From: Diabrotica undecimpunctata
Taxonomy: Eukaryota > Arthropoda > Insecta > Coleoptera > Chrysomelidae
DNA length: 64,000 bases
Direction: 5' to 3'
NCBI RefSeq assembly: GCF_040954645.1
Contig: NC_092810.1
Location: forward strand, 13,874,377-13,938,376
In this document: piece by piece, positions 54,740 through 64,000 of the stretch
How the letters are laid out: the number at the start of each line of letters is the position of its first letter
How positions within the stretch are numbered: the first letter of the stretch is position 1
Program-made: the position numbers and the translations under genes
Notes under the pieces: model-generated
Databases searched by the model: none
Told to the model about the DNA's origin: nothing
Seen by the model: only the letters and a program-made list of their open reading frames with translations

Positions 54740-57500
54740 CACTATCAAGTTTATGCTCCTACGGCAGATAAAGATGACAACGATATAGAACTATTTTACC
54801 ATGATTTGAAACAAGTCTAAAATCAATGAAGAAACATCACACCACAATAGTAATGGGCGGCTTCAATGCCAAAGTTGGCCAGGGAAGAGTGGATGGATAT
54901 GTGGGGGAATATGGACTAGGAAATAGAAATGAACGTGGTGACCGTTTGATACAATTTTGCCAGATGGAAGAATTTGTAATAGCTAATACGCTAATACACT
55001 TAAGTCGGAAACTGGCGACCGTACGATGCGAAGAGACCAAGAGGAAGACCTCAAATGCGCTGGAGCGACGATATCAAAAGAGTCGCAGGACCAATGTGGA
55101 AACGCCTAGCACACAACAGGGATGAATGGCGAGAAATGGGAGAGGCCTTTATTCGACAATTCGGATAGAAAAAAGGGCTAAAAAAAAAAAAAAAAAAAAA
55201 AAAATACACTTTTTAAGCTACCAAAAAGAAGATTGTATACATGGAAATCTCCGGGTGATACAACGAATAGAATATTTCGAAATCAAATTGACTTTGTCCT
55301 CATTAGACAAAGATTTCGTAATTCTATACTGTCTGCCAAAACTTACCCTGGAGCAGACATTGGTTCAGACCACAACCCTATAGTAGTCACATTACGAACA
55401 AAATTGAAACTGGTTAAAAAACCCACACAAAGTAGAATTGATATTAAGGATAAGGGAACCACAAACAAAGGAACAAACTGTAAAAACTCTTACTGAAAAT
55501 CTACGTAATGCCCAAGAACTGAATAAAAGTAGTTATAACATTGATCAGAAATGGAAAAATATAAAAGTAGCAATTATTAAAACAGCAAATGAAAACTTAA
55601 AACCAAAGAAAAGACAACATAAAGACTGGATGAAAGAAAATCATTCAAAACCAAAAATCCAATTAAATATAATGAACCTAATCGATTAATTAAAAAGAGA
55701 ATAAAAGAAGCTAAGGAGGGCATGTTACATGAGCAGTGCCAAGAACTAGAAGAAATTGAGAAAAAAATATGACTTTTTAACATGCATAAAAGAATTAAAG
55801 AATTAACAGGAATGAGAAAAACACTTCAAACTAGGCAACTAAGAGATGAAAGTGGTACACTTATAACAGATATAAACCAAAAAATGCAGAGATGGGCACA
55901 ATATATAGCACAACTTTTTGAAGACAAAGAGAGAACAGAAGCACCAAAAGAATTTAAGGATGATACTGGGTCTGACATTATAAGAGAAGAAATTGATTAT
56001 GCAATGAAACAAGTTAAAGGTGGTAAATGCCCCATGCCTGATGAAGTTCCTATCGAATTACTCAAAATTGTGAATACTGAATCTATTGATCTTCTTTTAT
56101 ATTTATTCAATGCCATATATAGAACAGGTAGGTATAATACCTAAAGAATGGCTCCAATCAACATTCATACTGCTACCCAAAGAAGCCAATGCAAAGGAGT
56201 GCAATGAACATCGCACCATAGCCTTAATGAGTCATGTCTTGAAATTGTTTTTAAAAGTAGTTCACAATAATAGAATACATAAGAAATTAGATGAAGGCAT
56301 AAGTAATACACAAATGGGATTTAGGAAAGAACTGGGAACACGAGATGCACTGTTTGCAGTAAGTGTTCTTTCGCAGAGATGCTTAGATATAAATCAGGAA
56401 GTATATGCCTATTTCATTAATTTTGAGGAGGCAGTTGACAGAGTGCAGCATAATCGGCTTAAAGAAATTTTATTAAATAAAAACATAGACAGTAGAGACA
56501 TTAGAATCATATGTAACCTCTATTGGAACCAAACAGCAAAAGTGAAAGTTGAAAATGAACTAACCGAGGATATCCAGATTCGCCGTGGGGTCCGCCAAGG
56601 GTGTATTTTATCACCCTTGTTATTTAATTTATACAGTGAAGCCATCTCAGAATTAGCGCTTGCCGAGGTCAGTGAGGGCCTTATAATAAACGGTGAACCA
56701 CTTAATAACATAAGATATGCTGACGACACCGTCCTTCTGGCAGGAACACTAGAAGAACTGCAACACCTTGCTGAACAACCAAATACATATTGCAACGATT
56801 ATGGACTAAAAATAAATTTGAAAAAAACCAAGTTCATGGTATTTACAAAAGCACAAAACATCAAAGTTAAGCTAGTACTAGATAATACAGAAATTGAACA
56901 AATATCTTCGTACAAATATCTTGGAGCATGGATCACAGAAGATACTGATTAGACAAAAGAAATAAGATGCCGCATTGAAATTGCACGGTCAACTTTTAAT
57001 AGAATGAGAAAACTTTTTTGTAATCGCGATATCAATATATCGCTCCGAATAAGAATGCTTCGATGTTATATTTTCTCTACCCTTTTGTATGAGGTTGAAG
57101 CTTGGACACTTAAAAAATCCAACATTAAAAACCTAGAAGCATTCGAAATGTGGTGTTACCGACGTATTTTAAAAATATCATGGATGGATCGCAAAACAAA
57201 CGAACAAGTTCTCGAACAACTAGGAAAACAATGCGAAGTATTAAATTCCATAAAAATCAGGAAATTGGAATACTTGGGGCACATCATGAGAGGTGAAAAA
57301 TACGAACTACTAAGGAATATAATGCAGGGAAAAATCAAAGGCAGAAGAAGCGTAGGAAGACGTAAAATCTCGTGGCTACGCAATCTCCGTGAATGGTTTG
57401 GATGCAGTTTATTTGAACTATTCAGGCACGTAACCAACAAAATTATAATTGCCAGAATGATTTCCAATCTCCGATAGAAGCGGAACTTAAAGAAGAAGAC
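54740..57500 (+). pseudogene. LINE A (RTE/BovB-like), longest copy: endonuclease through C-terminus
   Basis: Endonuclease blocks VYAPTADKDD, VMGGFNAKVGQGRVDG, EYGLGNRNERGDRLIQF and, after a LINE insertion at 55002-55203, RRLYTWKSPGD, NQIDFVLIRQRF and GADIGSDHNPIVV. The RT follows: KGGKCPMPDEVPIELLK, IPKEWLQSTFILLPKEA, NTQMGFRKELGTRDALFA, NFEEAVDRVQHNRL, RRGVRQGCILSPLLFNLY and NNIRYADDTVLLAG (catalytic YADD kept). The C-terminus has EVEAWTLKKSNIKNLEAFE, EYLGHIMRGEKYELL, RRKISWLRNLREWFG and KIIIARMISNLR. From ~56130 to 57477 the frame is broken only by one stop at 56950. Frameshifts lie near 54820, 55450, 55690 and 56130. The first endonuclease strand is truncated. Confidence 0.92.
55002..55203 (+). 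mobile_element. 5'-truncated LINE 3' end with poly(A), inserted in LINE A
   Basis: The host LINE word ATACACTT occurs at 54994-55001 and again at 55204, a target duplication. The insert reads NWRPYDAKRPRGRPQMRWSD, DIKRVAGPMWKRLAHNRDEW and GEAFIRQFG followed by a stop and a 24-base A run (55180-55203). This is the C-terminal tip of a different LINE protein. Perfect tail and frame suggest a fairly recent insertion. Confidence 0.88.
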
Positions 57501-57728
57501 TACTATCACATGAATAATTCTATAACCAAATTTTTGTAAGATTTAAATTATATTTACCACAGATGTTGATAAGAGCAGAAGGTGTTTACTAATAATTTTA
57601 TTACGACAAAAAGTATTTTGATATAAAAAAATTGCTTCTTTTGAGAGTTTAGTGGGATTATGTGCATTATTTAAAAAAAAATGAAGGTAGTTGAGTTAAT
57701 AAACTTTAGTGTCACATAAATAAAATAT
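57501..57728. other. Short unassigned spacer
   Basis: AT-rich; no feature. Confidence 0.3.
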
Positions 57729-57838
57729 TGTTCTGAAGCTATTTCTTTGTGGCATCTTATGCAATTTACTATTTTAATGGGAAATAAGCCACAATTTATG
57801 TTGAAAATTAAATTTATTGACTGATTAAACTGGTAGTT
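57729..57838 (-). repeat. Dispersed repeat, copy 2 (shared with 33349-33475)
   Basis: Contains GAAGCTATTTCTTTGTGGCA, CAATTTACTATTTTAATGGG and AAGCCACAATTT in the same order as copy 1, then diverges. The conserved ~100 bp probably marks the end of an interspersed element. Confidence 0.7.
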
Positions 57839-57944
57839 GCATCCATGCAGTCTAACATGTGGGAAAACAGTTTTGAAAGCATGAATAATCATCTTCAAAA
57901 TCAAGCATCACTGTTGTTGTTATCCATCCGCCTAGTTTTTTTTA

Positions 57945-58554
57945 AGTATTATAAACAGCCTTCCATACGTTTTCATTAACACAGAAACAAATCTTGTTTC
58001 GTCATGCATGGTATATATTTGTGTACACTGTTTGAAGAAGCTCGTAAATGTACCGTCGACAAAAAAATCTGTTTTTGTTGCTAACGTTTCCTTTGCTTTC
58101 GAAGTCGAAAAACATAAAATTCTTTTCTCTCCTTCAGTGTCGTTAAAACACAAAAAACTCTGACCATCTTCTCATGTCAACATTTCCAGTGGGATATCTA
58201 TTTCAATAGACTGGTCCGACACCAGTTTGTAAATGTCCTGAACAACAAAGTGTAGACTTACGTGAGGCATATAAAGGAATTTCACTCACAATATCGAGTC
58301 CTTTTGTAGTACAAAGTTTTAGTTTAATTGTATATACTGTACGCCGTGATATTTTCAAGGCAGCAGCTACCCTCTTAAATTAAAAACAATTTTATGATAG
58401 GTAAATTATTAAACAACATACACTTCATTACAATACCTCTTGAACACAAGCCAAAGATGCCAATAAGGATCCTACGTTCCTTTTCCAACTCAAAATATTT
58501 ATACAAATTCAGCACAAGTTGCTGGGATTGAGAATTTAATGTATTTCCAGGCAT
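57945..58554 (-). pseudogene. HTH exon plus MULE/FLYWCH-type transposase relic with apparent intron
   Basis: Minus-strand ATG at 58554 starts MPGNTLNSQSQQLVLNLYKY FELEKERR in two pieces, and after a one-base slip the reading is VGSLLASLACVQE. A GT...AG segment (58436-58374, 63 bp) can be removed to join in frame with RVAAALKISRRTVYTIK, an HTH. Further on, IDIPLEMLT, FLCFNDTEGEKRILCFSTS and KTDFFVDGTFTSFFKQCTQI with YTMHDE resemble the MULE transposase domain (DGTF----F-QLYTIH). The two parts may come from one intron-containing element or from two adjacent TEs. Stops and slips make it inactive; it is truncated after GRLFIIL. Confidence 0.5.
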
Positions 58555-59149
58555 ACTCTAAAAATAAAAACCTTAAAAAAATATGCTGTTTGATATTTGT
58601 TTGATATTTATGACAACAAATAATGTTTTATATCGATCCGTTAGACAGAGTTTTAGCCAGATTCAGAAATGATACGTCAAATTAAAGAAAATTTAACTGC
58701 AAAATTTATACTACATCAAGGAATCCAACACTAAGTGAACAGTTAGTCGTTATAACAGTTTTCTTTTTGAGAAAATTTATAAACTCAAGGCTCGAATATG
58801 TAATGGAAAATTAAACAATATGAATATAATTTTTGTAAACACCACAACACTGTGAAGTTCTTCTTCTTCTTTATCTTTCGTTTTATGGCCTCCACCTCTT
58901 AGGTACGTGGCCAGCTCATGTATATATTTTCAATTCAATTATAGAACGGAATTTTCCTCACAGAGATTCTGGAAATAACCATATTCTCTTCAACTATTTT
59001 GGACAATTTATAATGGATATTCTAAAATAATTCTATATGTCATTAATGATATAGATTATTCTTGTTCCATCAATTAAGCTATTTAAGGTATATCCGGAAT
59101 TTGGCATCTTGGACAGGATCAGTGGTTAAAGGATAGGTTAGGTTGGGTA
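58555..59149. other. Unassigned AT-rich stretch
   Basis: About 600 bp with no recognised coding or repeat feature. Confidence 0.3.
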
Positions 59150-59570
59150 TTTATTTATATTTAACTTACATTTTAATTTGGAAAATATTGATAAACTTAC
59201 CAATCGTTTTCAAGGTTTTAGCATTGATATTGTGGAAAATATTTTGTACTGAAATGGGCGTTAGGCATCCATCTTTAATAAGTTTTTGATATAAATCAAA
59301 TAGTGGTGTCTTATTGAAAGGACACTCTAGCAAGCTGTGTATTATAATTCCTATTTGCCCACACTCACAAAAGGGGAATCAATACAGTTATTTTTAAATA
59401 GATGATCTGGCGCCAAACAATGTCCTGTACCTAATAATTATTGTCAGGTGTCTACGGTCTACAAAAGCAAACTTATAAAACCATGGTTTTATAGAGAATT
59501 CGCTTTGACATTGTTGGTACCACTTTCCCTTTTGTTTAAACTGTTTAAGCTAATCAAGTTTAAATTCATT
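59150..59570 (-). pseudogene. LINE G-type C-terminal fragment
   Basis: On the minus strand, FKQKGKWYQQCQSEFSIKPW, LGTGHCLAPDHLFKNNC and, after a one-base shift, PFCECGQIGIIIHSLLECPF, then DLYQKLIKDGCLTPI and NINAKTLKTIGKFINIF, ending at ~59170. The RLRTGHCL-type strand and the C-x-C...H-x4-C zinc-like cluster are the region after RNase H in I/R1-like LINEs, comparable to 31969-32595. RNase H and RT are absent. Confidence 0.65.
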
Positions 59571-60144
59571 TATTAGTGTTTGAGTAATAAATGAAAGATA
59601 GTCCACACTGTGAAGTTGACAATAAACAGGTTCAATGATGAGAATTTATCACAGACTGTTGTTATATTACTGTCTTTGTCTGATGTATTATTAAATGTTG
59701 GACAAGCGACTTAATTTCAACATTTTATATTCTGTGAGTAGAAATGAGACAAAATTTAAAAATAGTTCGTGAATAATTTCATACATGCACAAAGATACAG
59801 TGAACGAACTGTATATAATATATTATTCTACTTACCGATCACATACATATATCCAGATTGCATCAAAGTATAAAAGTTCGGAGCGTCCGATGATACTTCA
59901 CATTTGTATCGACCGGTTACTTCTGGCTGTACATTCTTCAAGACCAAATTGTTTGGTGTGCTCTTTATTTCCTGCAAGAAAACAAATTGAAAATTGGTAA
60001 CTGTAGTTCATAACAATAAAAGATACTCTTGTCCTTTTATGTTATACTAACATGCGTTGCGGTATCCTTTTTAAAAGTTGAATTATTTGAAATATTATGT
60101 ATAATATATTATTTTATATTTTGTATTATACATAATATATCATA
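59571..60144. other. Unassigned AT-rich spacer
   Basis: No recognised gene; an open frame at 59785-60000 lacks homology. The left TA duplication of the mariner element is at 60143-60144. Confidence 0.35.
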
Positions 60145-60439
60145 CAGTGTGTAAAAACCAAATGGAATGAATTCATTATTTAGGTTACTGTATATATTTA
60201 TAAAAAATCCCGAAACACGTCAAATTTAAATTATAACTTGACATTCTTTAACGTGAAAATGACCCCCACCTTCAACCCCTTTAGAATGACAGGTACAACC
60301 CCCAATTTTTAAAATAGGAAGTATAGGCTTGTGATATATCGTTTAAGAGGTCTTTTTATTCTCCATTTAAAAATGTTGTCGCTTTCAAGTTTATTAAGAT
60401 TAATTAACATAAAATAAATTAAAATCATGTGGTTACCGA
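60145..60439 (+). repeat. Left long terminal inverted repeat
   Basis: Pairs with 61814-62110. Conserved words include TGACATTCTTTAACGTGAAA and GCCTATACTTCC-type segments in inverse orientation. Confidence 0.92.
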
Positions 60440-60544
60440 AATTCGCTACAATACAATCAAAAACTAAAATGTAATGCAAAACGTAATAAAATGTAAAACA
60501 CGAAAAAGAACTATGAATGTTAATGAAGTAGATGTTCAAAATGT

Positions 60545-61606
60545 TCACCGCGAACGTCTTGGTAAACATCCTAATCTAAAATAAAACTGTCTTCTAACAT
60601 TATCTAACATAACAGGCGTGATCGACCTAATCGCAAGCGGTATTCGTTCTTTTAAGTCATTTAAATCAGAAGGTTTAGTTTTGTACACATGGCTCTTTAC
60701 ATATCCCCATAAAAAGAAATCTAATAATGTAAGATCAGGTGATCGCGCTGGCCATTCAATCGATCCTCGCCTCCCTATCCACCGATTAGGAAATATTGTA
60801 TCGAGGTGCTGCCGGACATTAAGTTGGGAATGTGGTGGGGCTCCATCCTGCTGAAACCACATCGTATTCGCTGGAACTTGAGGGTTTCCTGGATCAGGAT
60901 ATAAATTTGCCAACGTTGGAATGACATCATTTTGAAGTAGTGCCAAATAATTGTTGCCATTCAAGTTGCCCCCAATGAAAAAGGGACCAATGATATTGTT
61001 TCCTACAATCCCTGCCCAAACATTAACCTTTTGAGGGTATTGAGTGTGTTCTTCTCTCATCCAGTGAGGATTTTCCGTGGCCCATTAGCGGCAATTTTGC
61101 CGATTAGCATGACCATTAAATGAAAAAGAACACTCATCAGAAAACATAACGTCTTCTAATTGGATATTGTTATCCAACATGTCTATCATTTGCTCACGAA
61201 AAAAAGTTCTCCTATCAAAATCGTCTTCCATGAGCTCCTCAGTAGGTATCATCTTATAGGGATGCAATTTATTTTCTTTTAATATGTTTACTATCGATGT
61301 ATGGCTAGCATTGAATGTAGTGGATGCCTGTCTACTCGATGTATGTGGATTTTCCTGAAACTCAAGCAACACATCTAATTTGAGTTCATCACTCAGTGCA
61401 TTGGCAGCTGCTTTTTTTCTCTGCCTTACATGACCAAACTCGCGAAACTGCTTGTCTATTTTACTTATTGTTCCTTGGGATATAGGCGGTAAATTAGGAA
61501 GTTTCTCATGAAATAGGTGAGTTACTTCCTGTTGTGTTCGGGTGTTATCTCCGTAACCAATCATTTGTAAAACTGTTATTTTATGCATTTCCGTTAATCT
61601 AAACAT
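60545..61606 (-). pseudogene. mariner (DD41D, rosa-like) transposase with one nonsense codon
   Basis: Start ATG at 61606; the frame runs 353 codons to a stop at 60545 with one interruption, TAA at 61085-61087, where this family usually has Tyr (NRQNCR-stop-WATENPHW). The N-terminal HTH region includes PISQGTISKIDKQFREFG and ANALSDELKLDVLLEFQEN. Catalytic residues are in MFSDECSFSFNG (first Asp), WFQQDGAPPHSQLNVRQHL (second Asp) and SPDLTLLDFFLWGYVK (third Asp), with 41 residues between the last two. DD41D is the signature of the rosa branch of the mariner group. The C-terminus (ITPVMLDNVRRQFYFRLG) is complete. One base change would have created the stop. Confidence 0.92.
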
Positions 61607-61813
61607 TTTTCAGAATTGAACTGAACGAACTGTTTACTTAAATTAAAATACTGACAACTTAATACTAATGCCTGTTAAAATAACGTTGCCACGGAAATTC
61701 TTTAAAGTTTTTTAATGGTTACCATCTAAAAACCACATTGCTATGGTTTTTGTTCACTTTCTCATTATCAAGACCTAAACGGGAAATAAGTTTTGAGTAT
61801 ATTTTAGCTCATA

Positions 61814-62110
61814 TCGGTAACCTCATGATTTTAATTTATTTTATCTTAATTAATCTTAATAAACTTGAAAGCGACAACATTTTTGAATAAAGAATGAAAA
61901 GACCTTTTAAACGATATATCACAAGCCTATACTTCCTATTTTAAAAATTGGGGGTTGTACCTGTCATTCTAATAAGGTTAAAGGTAGGGGTTGCATTTTC
62001 ACGTTAAAGAATGTCAAGTTATAATTTAAATTTGACGTCTTTTGGGATTTTTTATAACTATGTACAGTAACCTAAATAATGAATTTATTCCATTTGGCTT
62101 TTACACACTG
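61814..62110 (-). repeat. Right long terminal inverted repeat
   Basis: Inverse partner of 60145-60439; it begins at TCGGTAACC (61814) and ends at the element boundary. Confidence 0.92.
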
Positions 62111-62131
62111 TATATAAAATTGGGAAGAAAT

Positions 62132-62135
<4 letters not shown>

Positions 62136-62216
<81 letters not shown>
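62136..62216. repeat. (TA)n microsatellite
   Basis: About 80 bp of TA dinucleotides just outside the mariner element; it produces artefactual IYIYIY frames. Confidence 0.98.
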
Positions 62217-62219
<3 letters not shown>

Positions 62220-62489
62220 GAAGACACAAAGTAAAATAGAAAAATCATAAGAATATTGGAATATTGAAATAAGAAACGAAGAAGTTCGCGGACGAACCAA
62301 AATGAAAGACATCCAGCTTGTGGGAGATTTTTATCAGGTGCGGCCCCCTGCGAATGGAGAATGCTTTCTGGATATTCGTAGCGCCAATGCCAAGTGGGTA
62401 GCAGGGATACCTGCCGTGGAACAAAAAATTTACACCTAGCAGTACATATAAAATGCACACCCACAAAAATGGAGTATAATAATTTATGT
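62217..62489. other. Unassigned spacer
   Basis: Moderately GC-rich patch (62280-62440) without a recognised protein; overlapping frames on the minus strand have no domain. Confidence 0.3.
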
Positions 62490-63518
62490 TAATCTTAAAC
62501 TATGAGCATTACTTTTTATAAAATTCACGGCCTTTACCACAGTAGTCAAAACCTTGTTTAGGTCGGGACTTAGTCTTTTGGCAGCAAGCATTTCTCGATG
62601 AATAATACAGTGTGTTAAAACAATATCACTGTTTTTTCTTTCCCTAGAAAACTTGGCAAGCCTATTTTGTGACCTGTCATTGCCACGGCACCATCAGAGC
62701 AAAGTCCTACACAGTCTTTCCAAGAAAGATTTTTAAATGTGAAGTATTCGTCAATGGCTTTAAAAATGTCGAGGTCAGGAACTCCTCAGATAATTTTTTG
62801 TTGACTTTATCTATGAATCGTATATAAACAAGAAGAGTAGCTTTATTTTTATCGAATAGCGATGTTAGTTTTGTCTCCTTCCTCTTACGGAAATCTGCAT
62901 GTTTTCCGGCAAAATTCTTTGCTTTGTTTCAAAGTGTCTAGTTAATTTTGCCGGTCTCATTGCCTCATTACTTAATACCTCCGCACAATCTACACATTGA
63001 GGTAACTGGACACCAAATTCTGCAATGAACGTAAATCCACATGCTATATAGTCGGGATTGTATTTACGGTTAGCAGCCTTTCTTTTAGGACCAGTTTGAG
63101 TTAATATTGTGCTATCACTGGCAATATTACTAGTATAATAGAACATCCTGCTTTAACGTTCTCACCAAGCAAAAAACACGCACGCTCGTCACCTGAGCAC
63201 TTTAAAGTTGAGTCAGCACTGAGTCACTGAGTAATGGAGCGCATCGATCAAAGACGCAGAAGGACGCAGTGTCCTGTACCTATACCACAGCTGCCGAAAC
63301 TAAACGAAGATAACGGAAGTAACTATTCGGCGCGTGAGGGAAAATACGCGGAAGATTGAGATGAATAAACCTGTGTTCAGACGCGTTTGGTCGTCTGGAA
63401 ACGTTTTGAGTGAAAAAAAAAAAAATTGGCCGATTAATTTACGTCTCAAGAGCCAAGATTTAAATTGATTAATATTTTATGACTGTTCACTTCGCGGACC
63501 ACAGGTTGAGAATCACTG
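62490..63518 (-). pseudogene. hAT transposase relic with one terminus
   Basis: The right end CACAGGTTGAGAATCACTG (ending 63518) reads on the minus strand as CAGTGATTCTCAACCTGTGG, a typical hAT terminal repeat; TTCTAGAT follows. The gene starts near 63146: KRKAANRKYNPDYIACGFTF, QCVDCAEVLSNEAMRPAKL with TRHFETK (BED-like zinc finger). Further left, decayed pieces include HCIIHREMLAAKRLSPDL and NKVLTTVVKAVNFIK, matching the C-x-IIHxE-L--K block of hAT transposases such as the one at 45115-46986. Frameshifts lie around 62800-62860, and everything after ~62490 is missing, so the other terminus is lost. Confidence 0.8.
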
Positions 63519-64000
63519 TTCTAGATGACCTGCTTCCTAGATGACTCTAGCTTAAAAGACTGCATATCTCCTGCCTGTTGTGTGTCCTACCAAGACTGGT
63601 CAGAATTTCCACCGATCCGTCGCCTGACAGGTTCTAATAAGTATTGTTTTCTTTATAATTCAATAATTACTTTTATTCAAATAAAAAATGCTGGGCTGTC
63701 ATAATATTACTCCTAATAATAAAGATGATTACTACTCATATTTGCTGATATTTTAATTTTTGTATTTTTTTTTAACAAATAATTATTTTTCCAACTTTGA
63801 ATTTAACCCACAATTACCACCAATGTGGTTACAATGCAACTAGCGTTTAAATATTTCATTTGTTAATCGATCGATTAAATATAATAATGAATTATAAATT
63901 ACAACTTGATTAAATAAATTGAATTTTACATCCACACAGCTTTTTGTTTTCTATCTATTCTATCAAAAGGCCGTTTATTTTATTTATTGTAACCTTTGTA
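63519..64000. other. Unassigned AT-rich end of window
   Basis: No coding or repeat feature recognised. Confidence 0.35.

Larger units (their letters stand above)
60145..62110 (-). mobile_element. rosa-type mariner element with long TIRs (1966 bp)
   Basis: The left end CAGTGTGTAAAAACC (60145) and the right end TTACACACTG (ending 62110) are flanked by TA (60143-60144 and 62111-62112). The inverted repeats are long: 60145-60439 pairs with 61814-62110, about 295 bp each with scattered mismatches, up to the inner word GGTTACCGA. The single gene between them encodes a transposase of the DD41D type on the minus strand. The match between arms shows that the element is fairly intact; it carries one nonsense codon. 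Confidence 0.95.

Noticed and set aside
1..64000. Host genes, tRNA, rRNA or CRISPR arrays
   Set aside because: No multi-exon conserved protein, cloverleaf-like tRNA or regularly spaced direct-repeat array was seen on either strand.

Overview
The window looks like AT-rich intergenic DNA from an arthropod, most likely an insect. A beetle or a similarly repeat-laden insect fits the mix of RTE/BovB-like LINEs, piggyBac, pogo/Tigger, rosa-type mariner, hAT, Harbinger and Crypton relics, but the species cannot be fixed from sequence alone. I found no convincing host gene, tRNA, rRNA or CRISPR array in 64 kb. Nearly everything recognisable is a mobile element, mostly broken and often nested.

Layout. 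1-2300: a cut-off LTR, a piggyBac 5' end, a Tc1-type N-terminus and an RTE fragment. 2900-6600: LINE RT fragment, piggyBac C-terminus, and a Harbinger relic split by DNA carrying a hammerhead-ribozyme-like fold. 7400-13300: LINE pieces from several families on both strands. 14100-17930: the 5' half of an RTE LINE followed by a pogo-like pseudogene. 19200-20600: LINE fragments in both orientations plus an RTE 3' end. 20700-24947: a piggyBac 3' end with a full-length 3.78-kb pogo/Tigger element (perfect TIRs, TA duplication, two frameshifts) inside its 3' end. 25961-26685: a solo LTR of the same family as the one at the window start, in opposite orientation. 28530-29115: an inverted-repeat element carrying two decayed hammerhead-like cores. 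30005-32650: two LINEs on the minus strand. 33000-43290: mostly unassigned DNA with microsatellites and short LINE fragments. 43290-43670: Crypton-type tyrosine recombinase relic. 43808-47480: an RTE LINE interrupted first by a 276-bp insert with a hammerhead-like core (12-bp target duplication) and then by a complete 2.5-kb hAT transposon with an intact 623-residue transposase and a perfect 8-bp target duplication. 48240-50740: LINE fragments and a piggyBac relic. 51850-53130: Tc1/mariner-superfamily relic. 54740-57500: long RTE LINE with a small LINE insertion. 57945-58554: HTH/MULE-type relic with an apparent intron. 59150-59570: LINE C-terminus. 60145-62110: rosa-type (DD41D) mariner with ~295-bp TIRs and one internal stop. 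62490-63518: second hAT relic.

LINE labels used below are local. A = RTE/BovB-like. B = family with the AETRPDT-type motif. C = the 30-32 kb family with a (GAT)n tail. D = the 48.5-49.6 kb family. E = the 2.95 kb family. F = family with a GATA-type tail and LKWNWAGH motif. G = RNase H-bearing, I/R1-like LINEs.

The genes do not form a pathway; they are layered insertions. The items most worth a second look are the three hammerhead-like loci, probably from Penelope-like or retrozyme-type retroelements; the intact hAT; the long-TIR rosa mariner; the full-length pogo element; and the Crypton relic.
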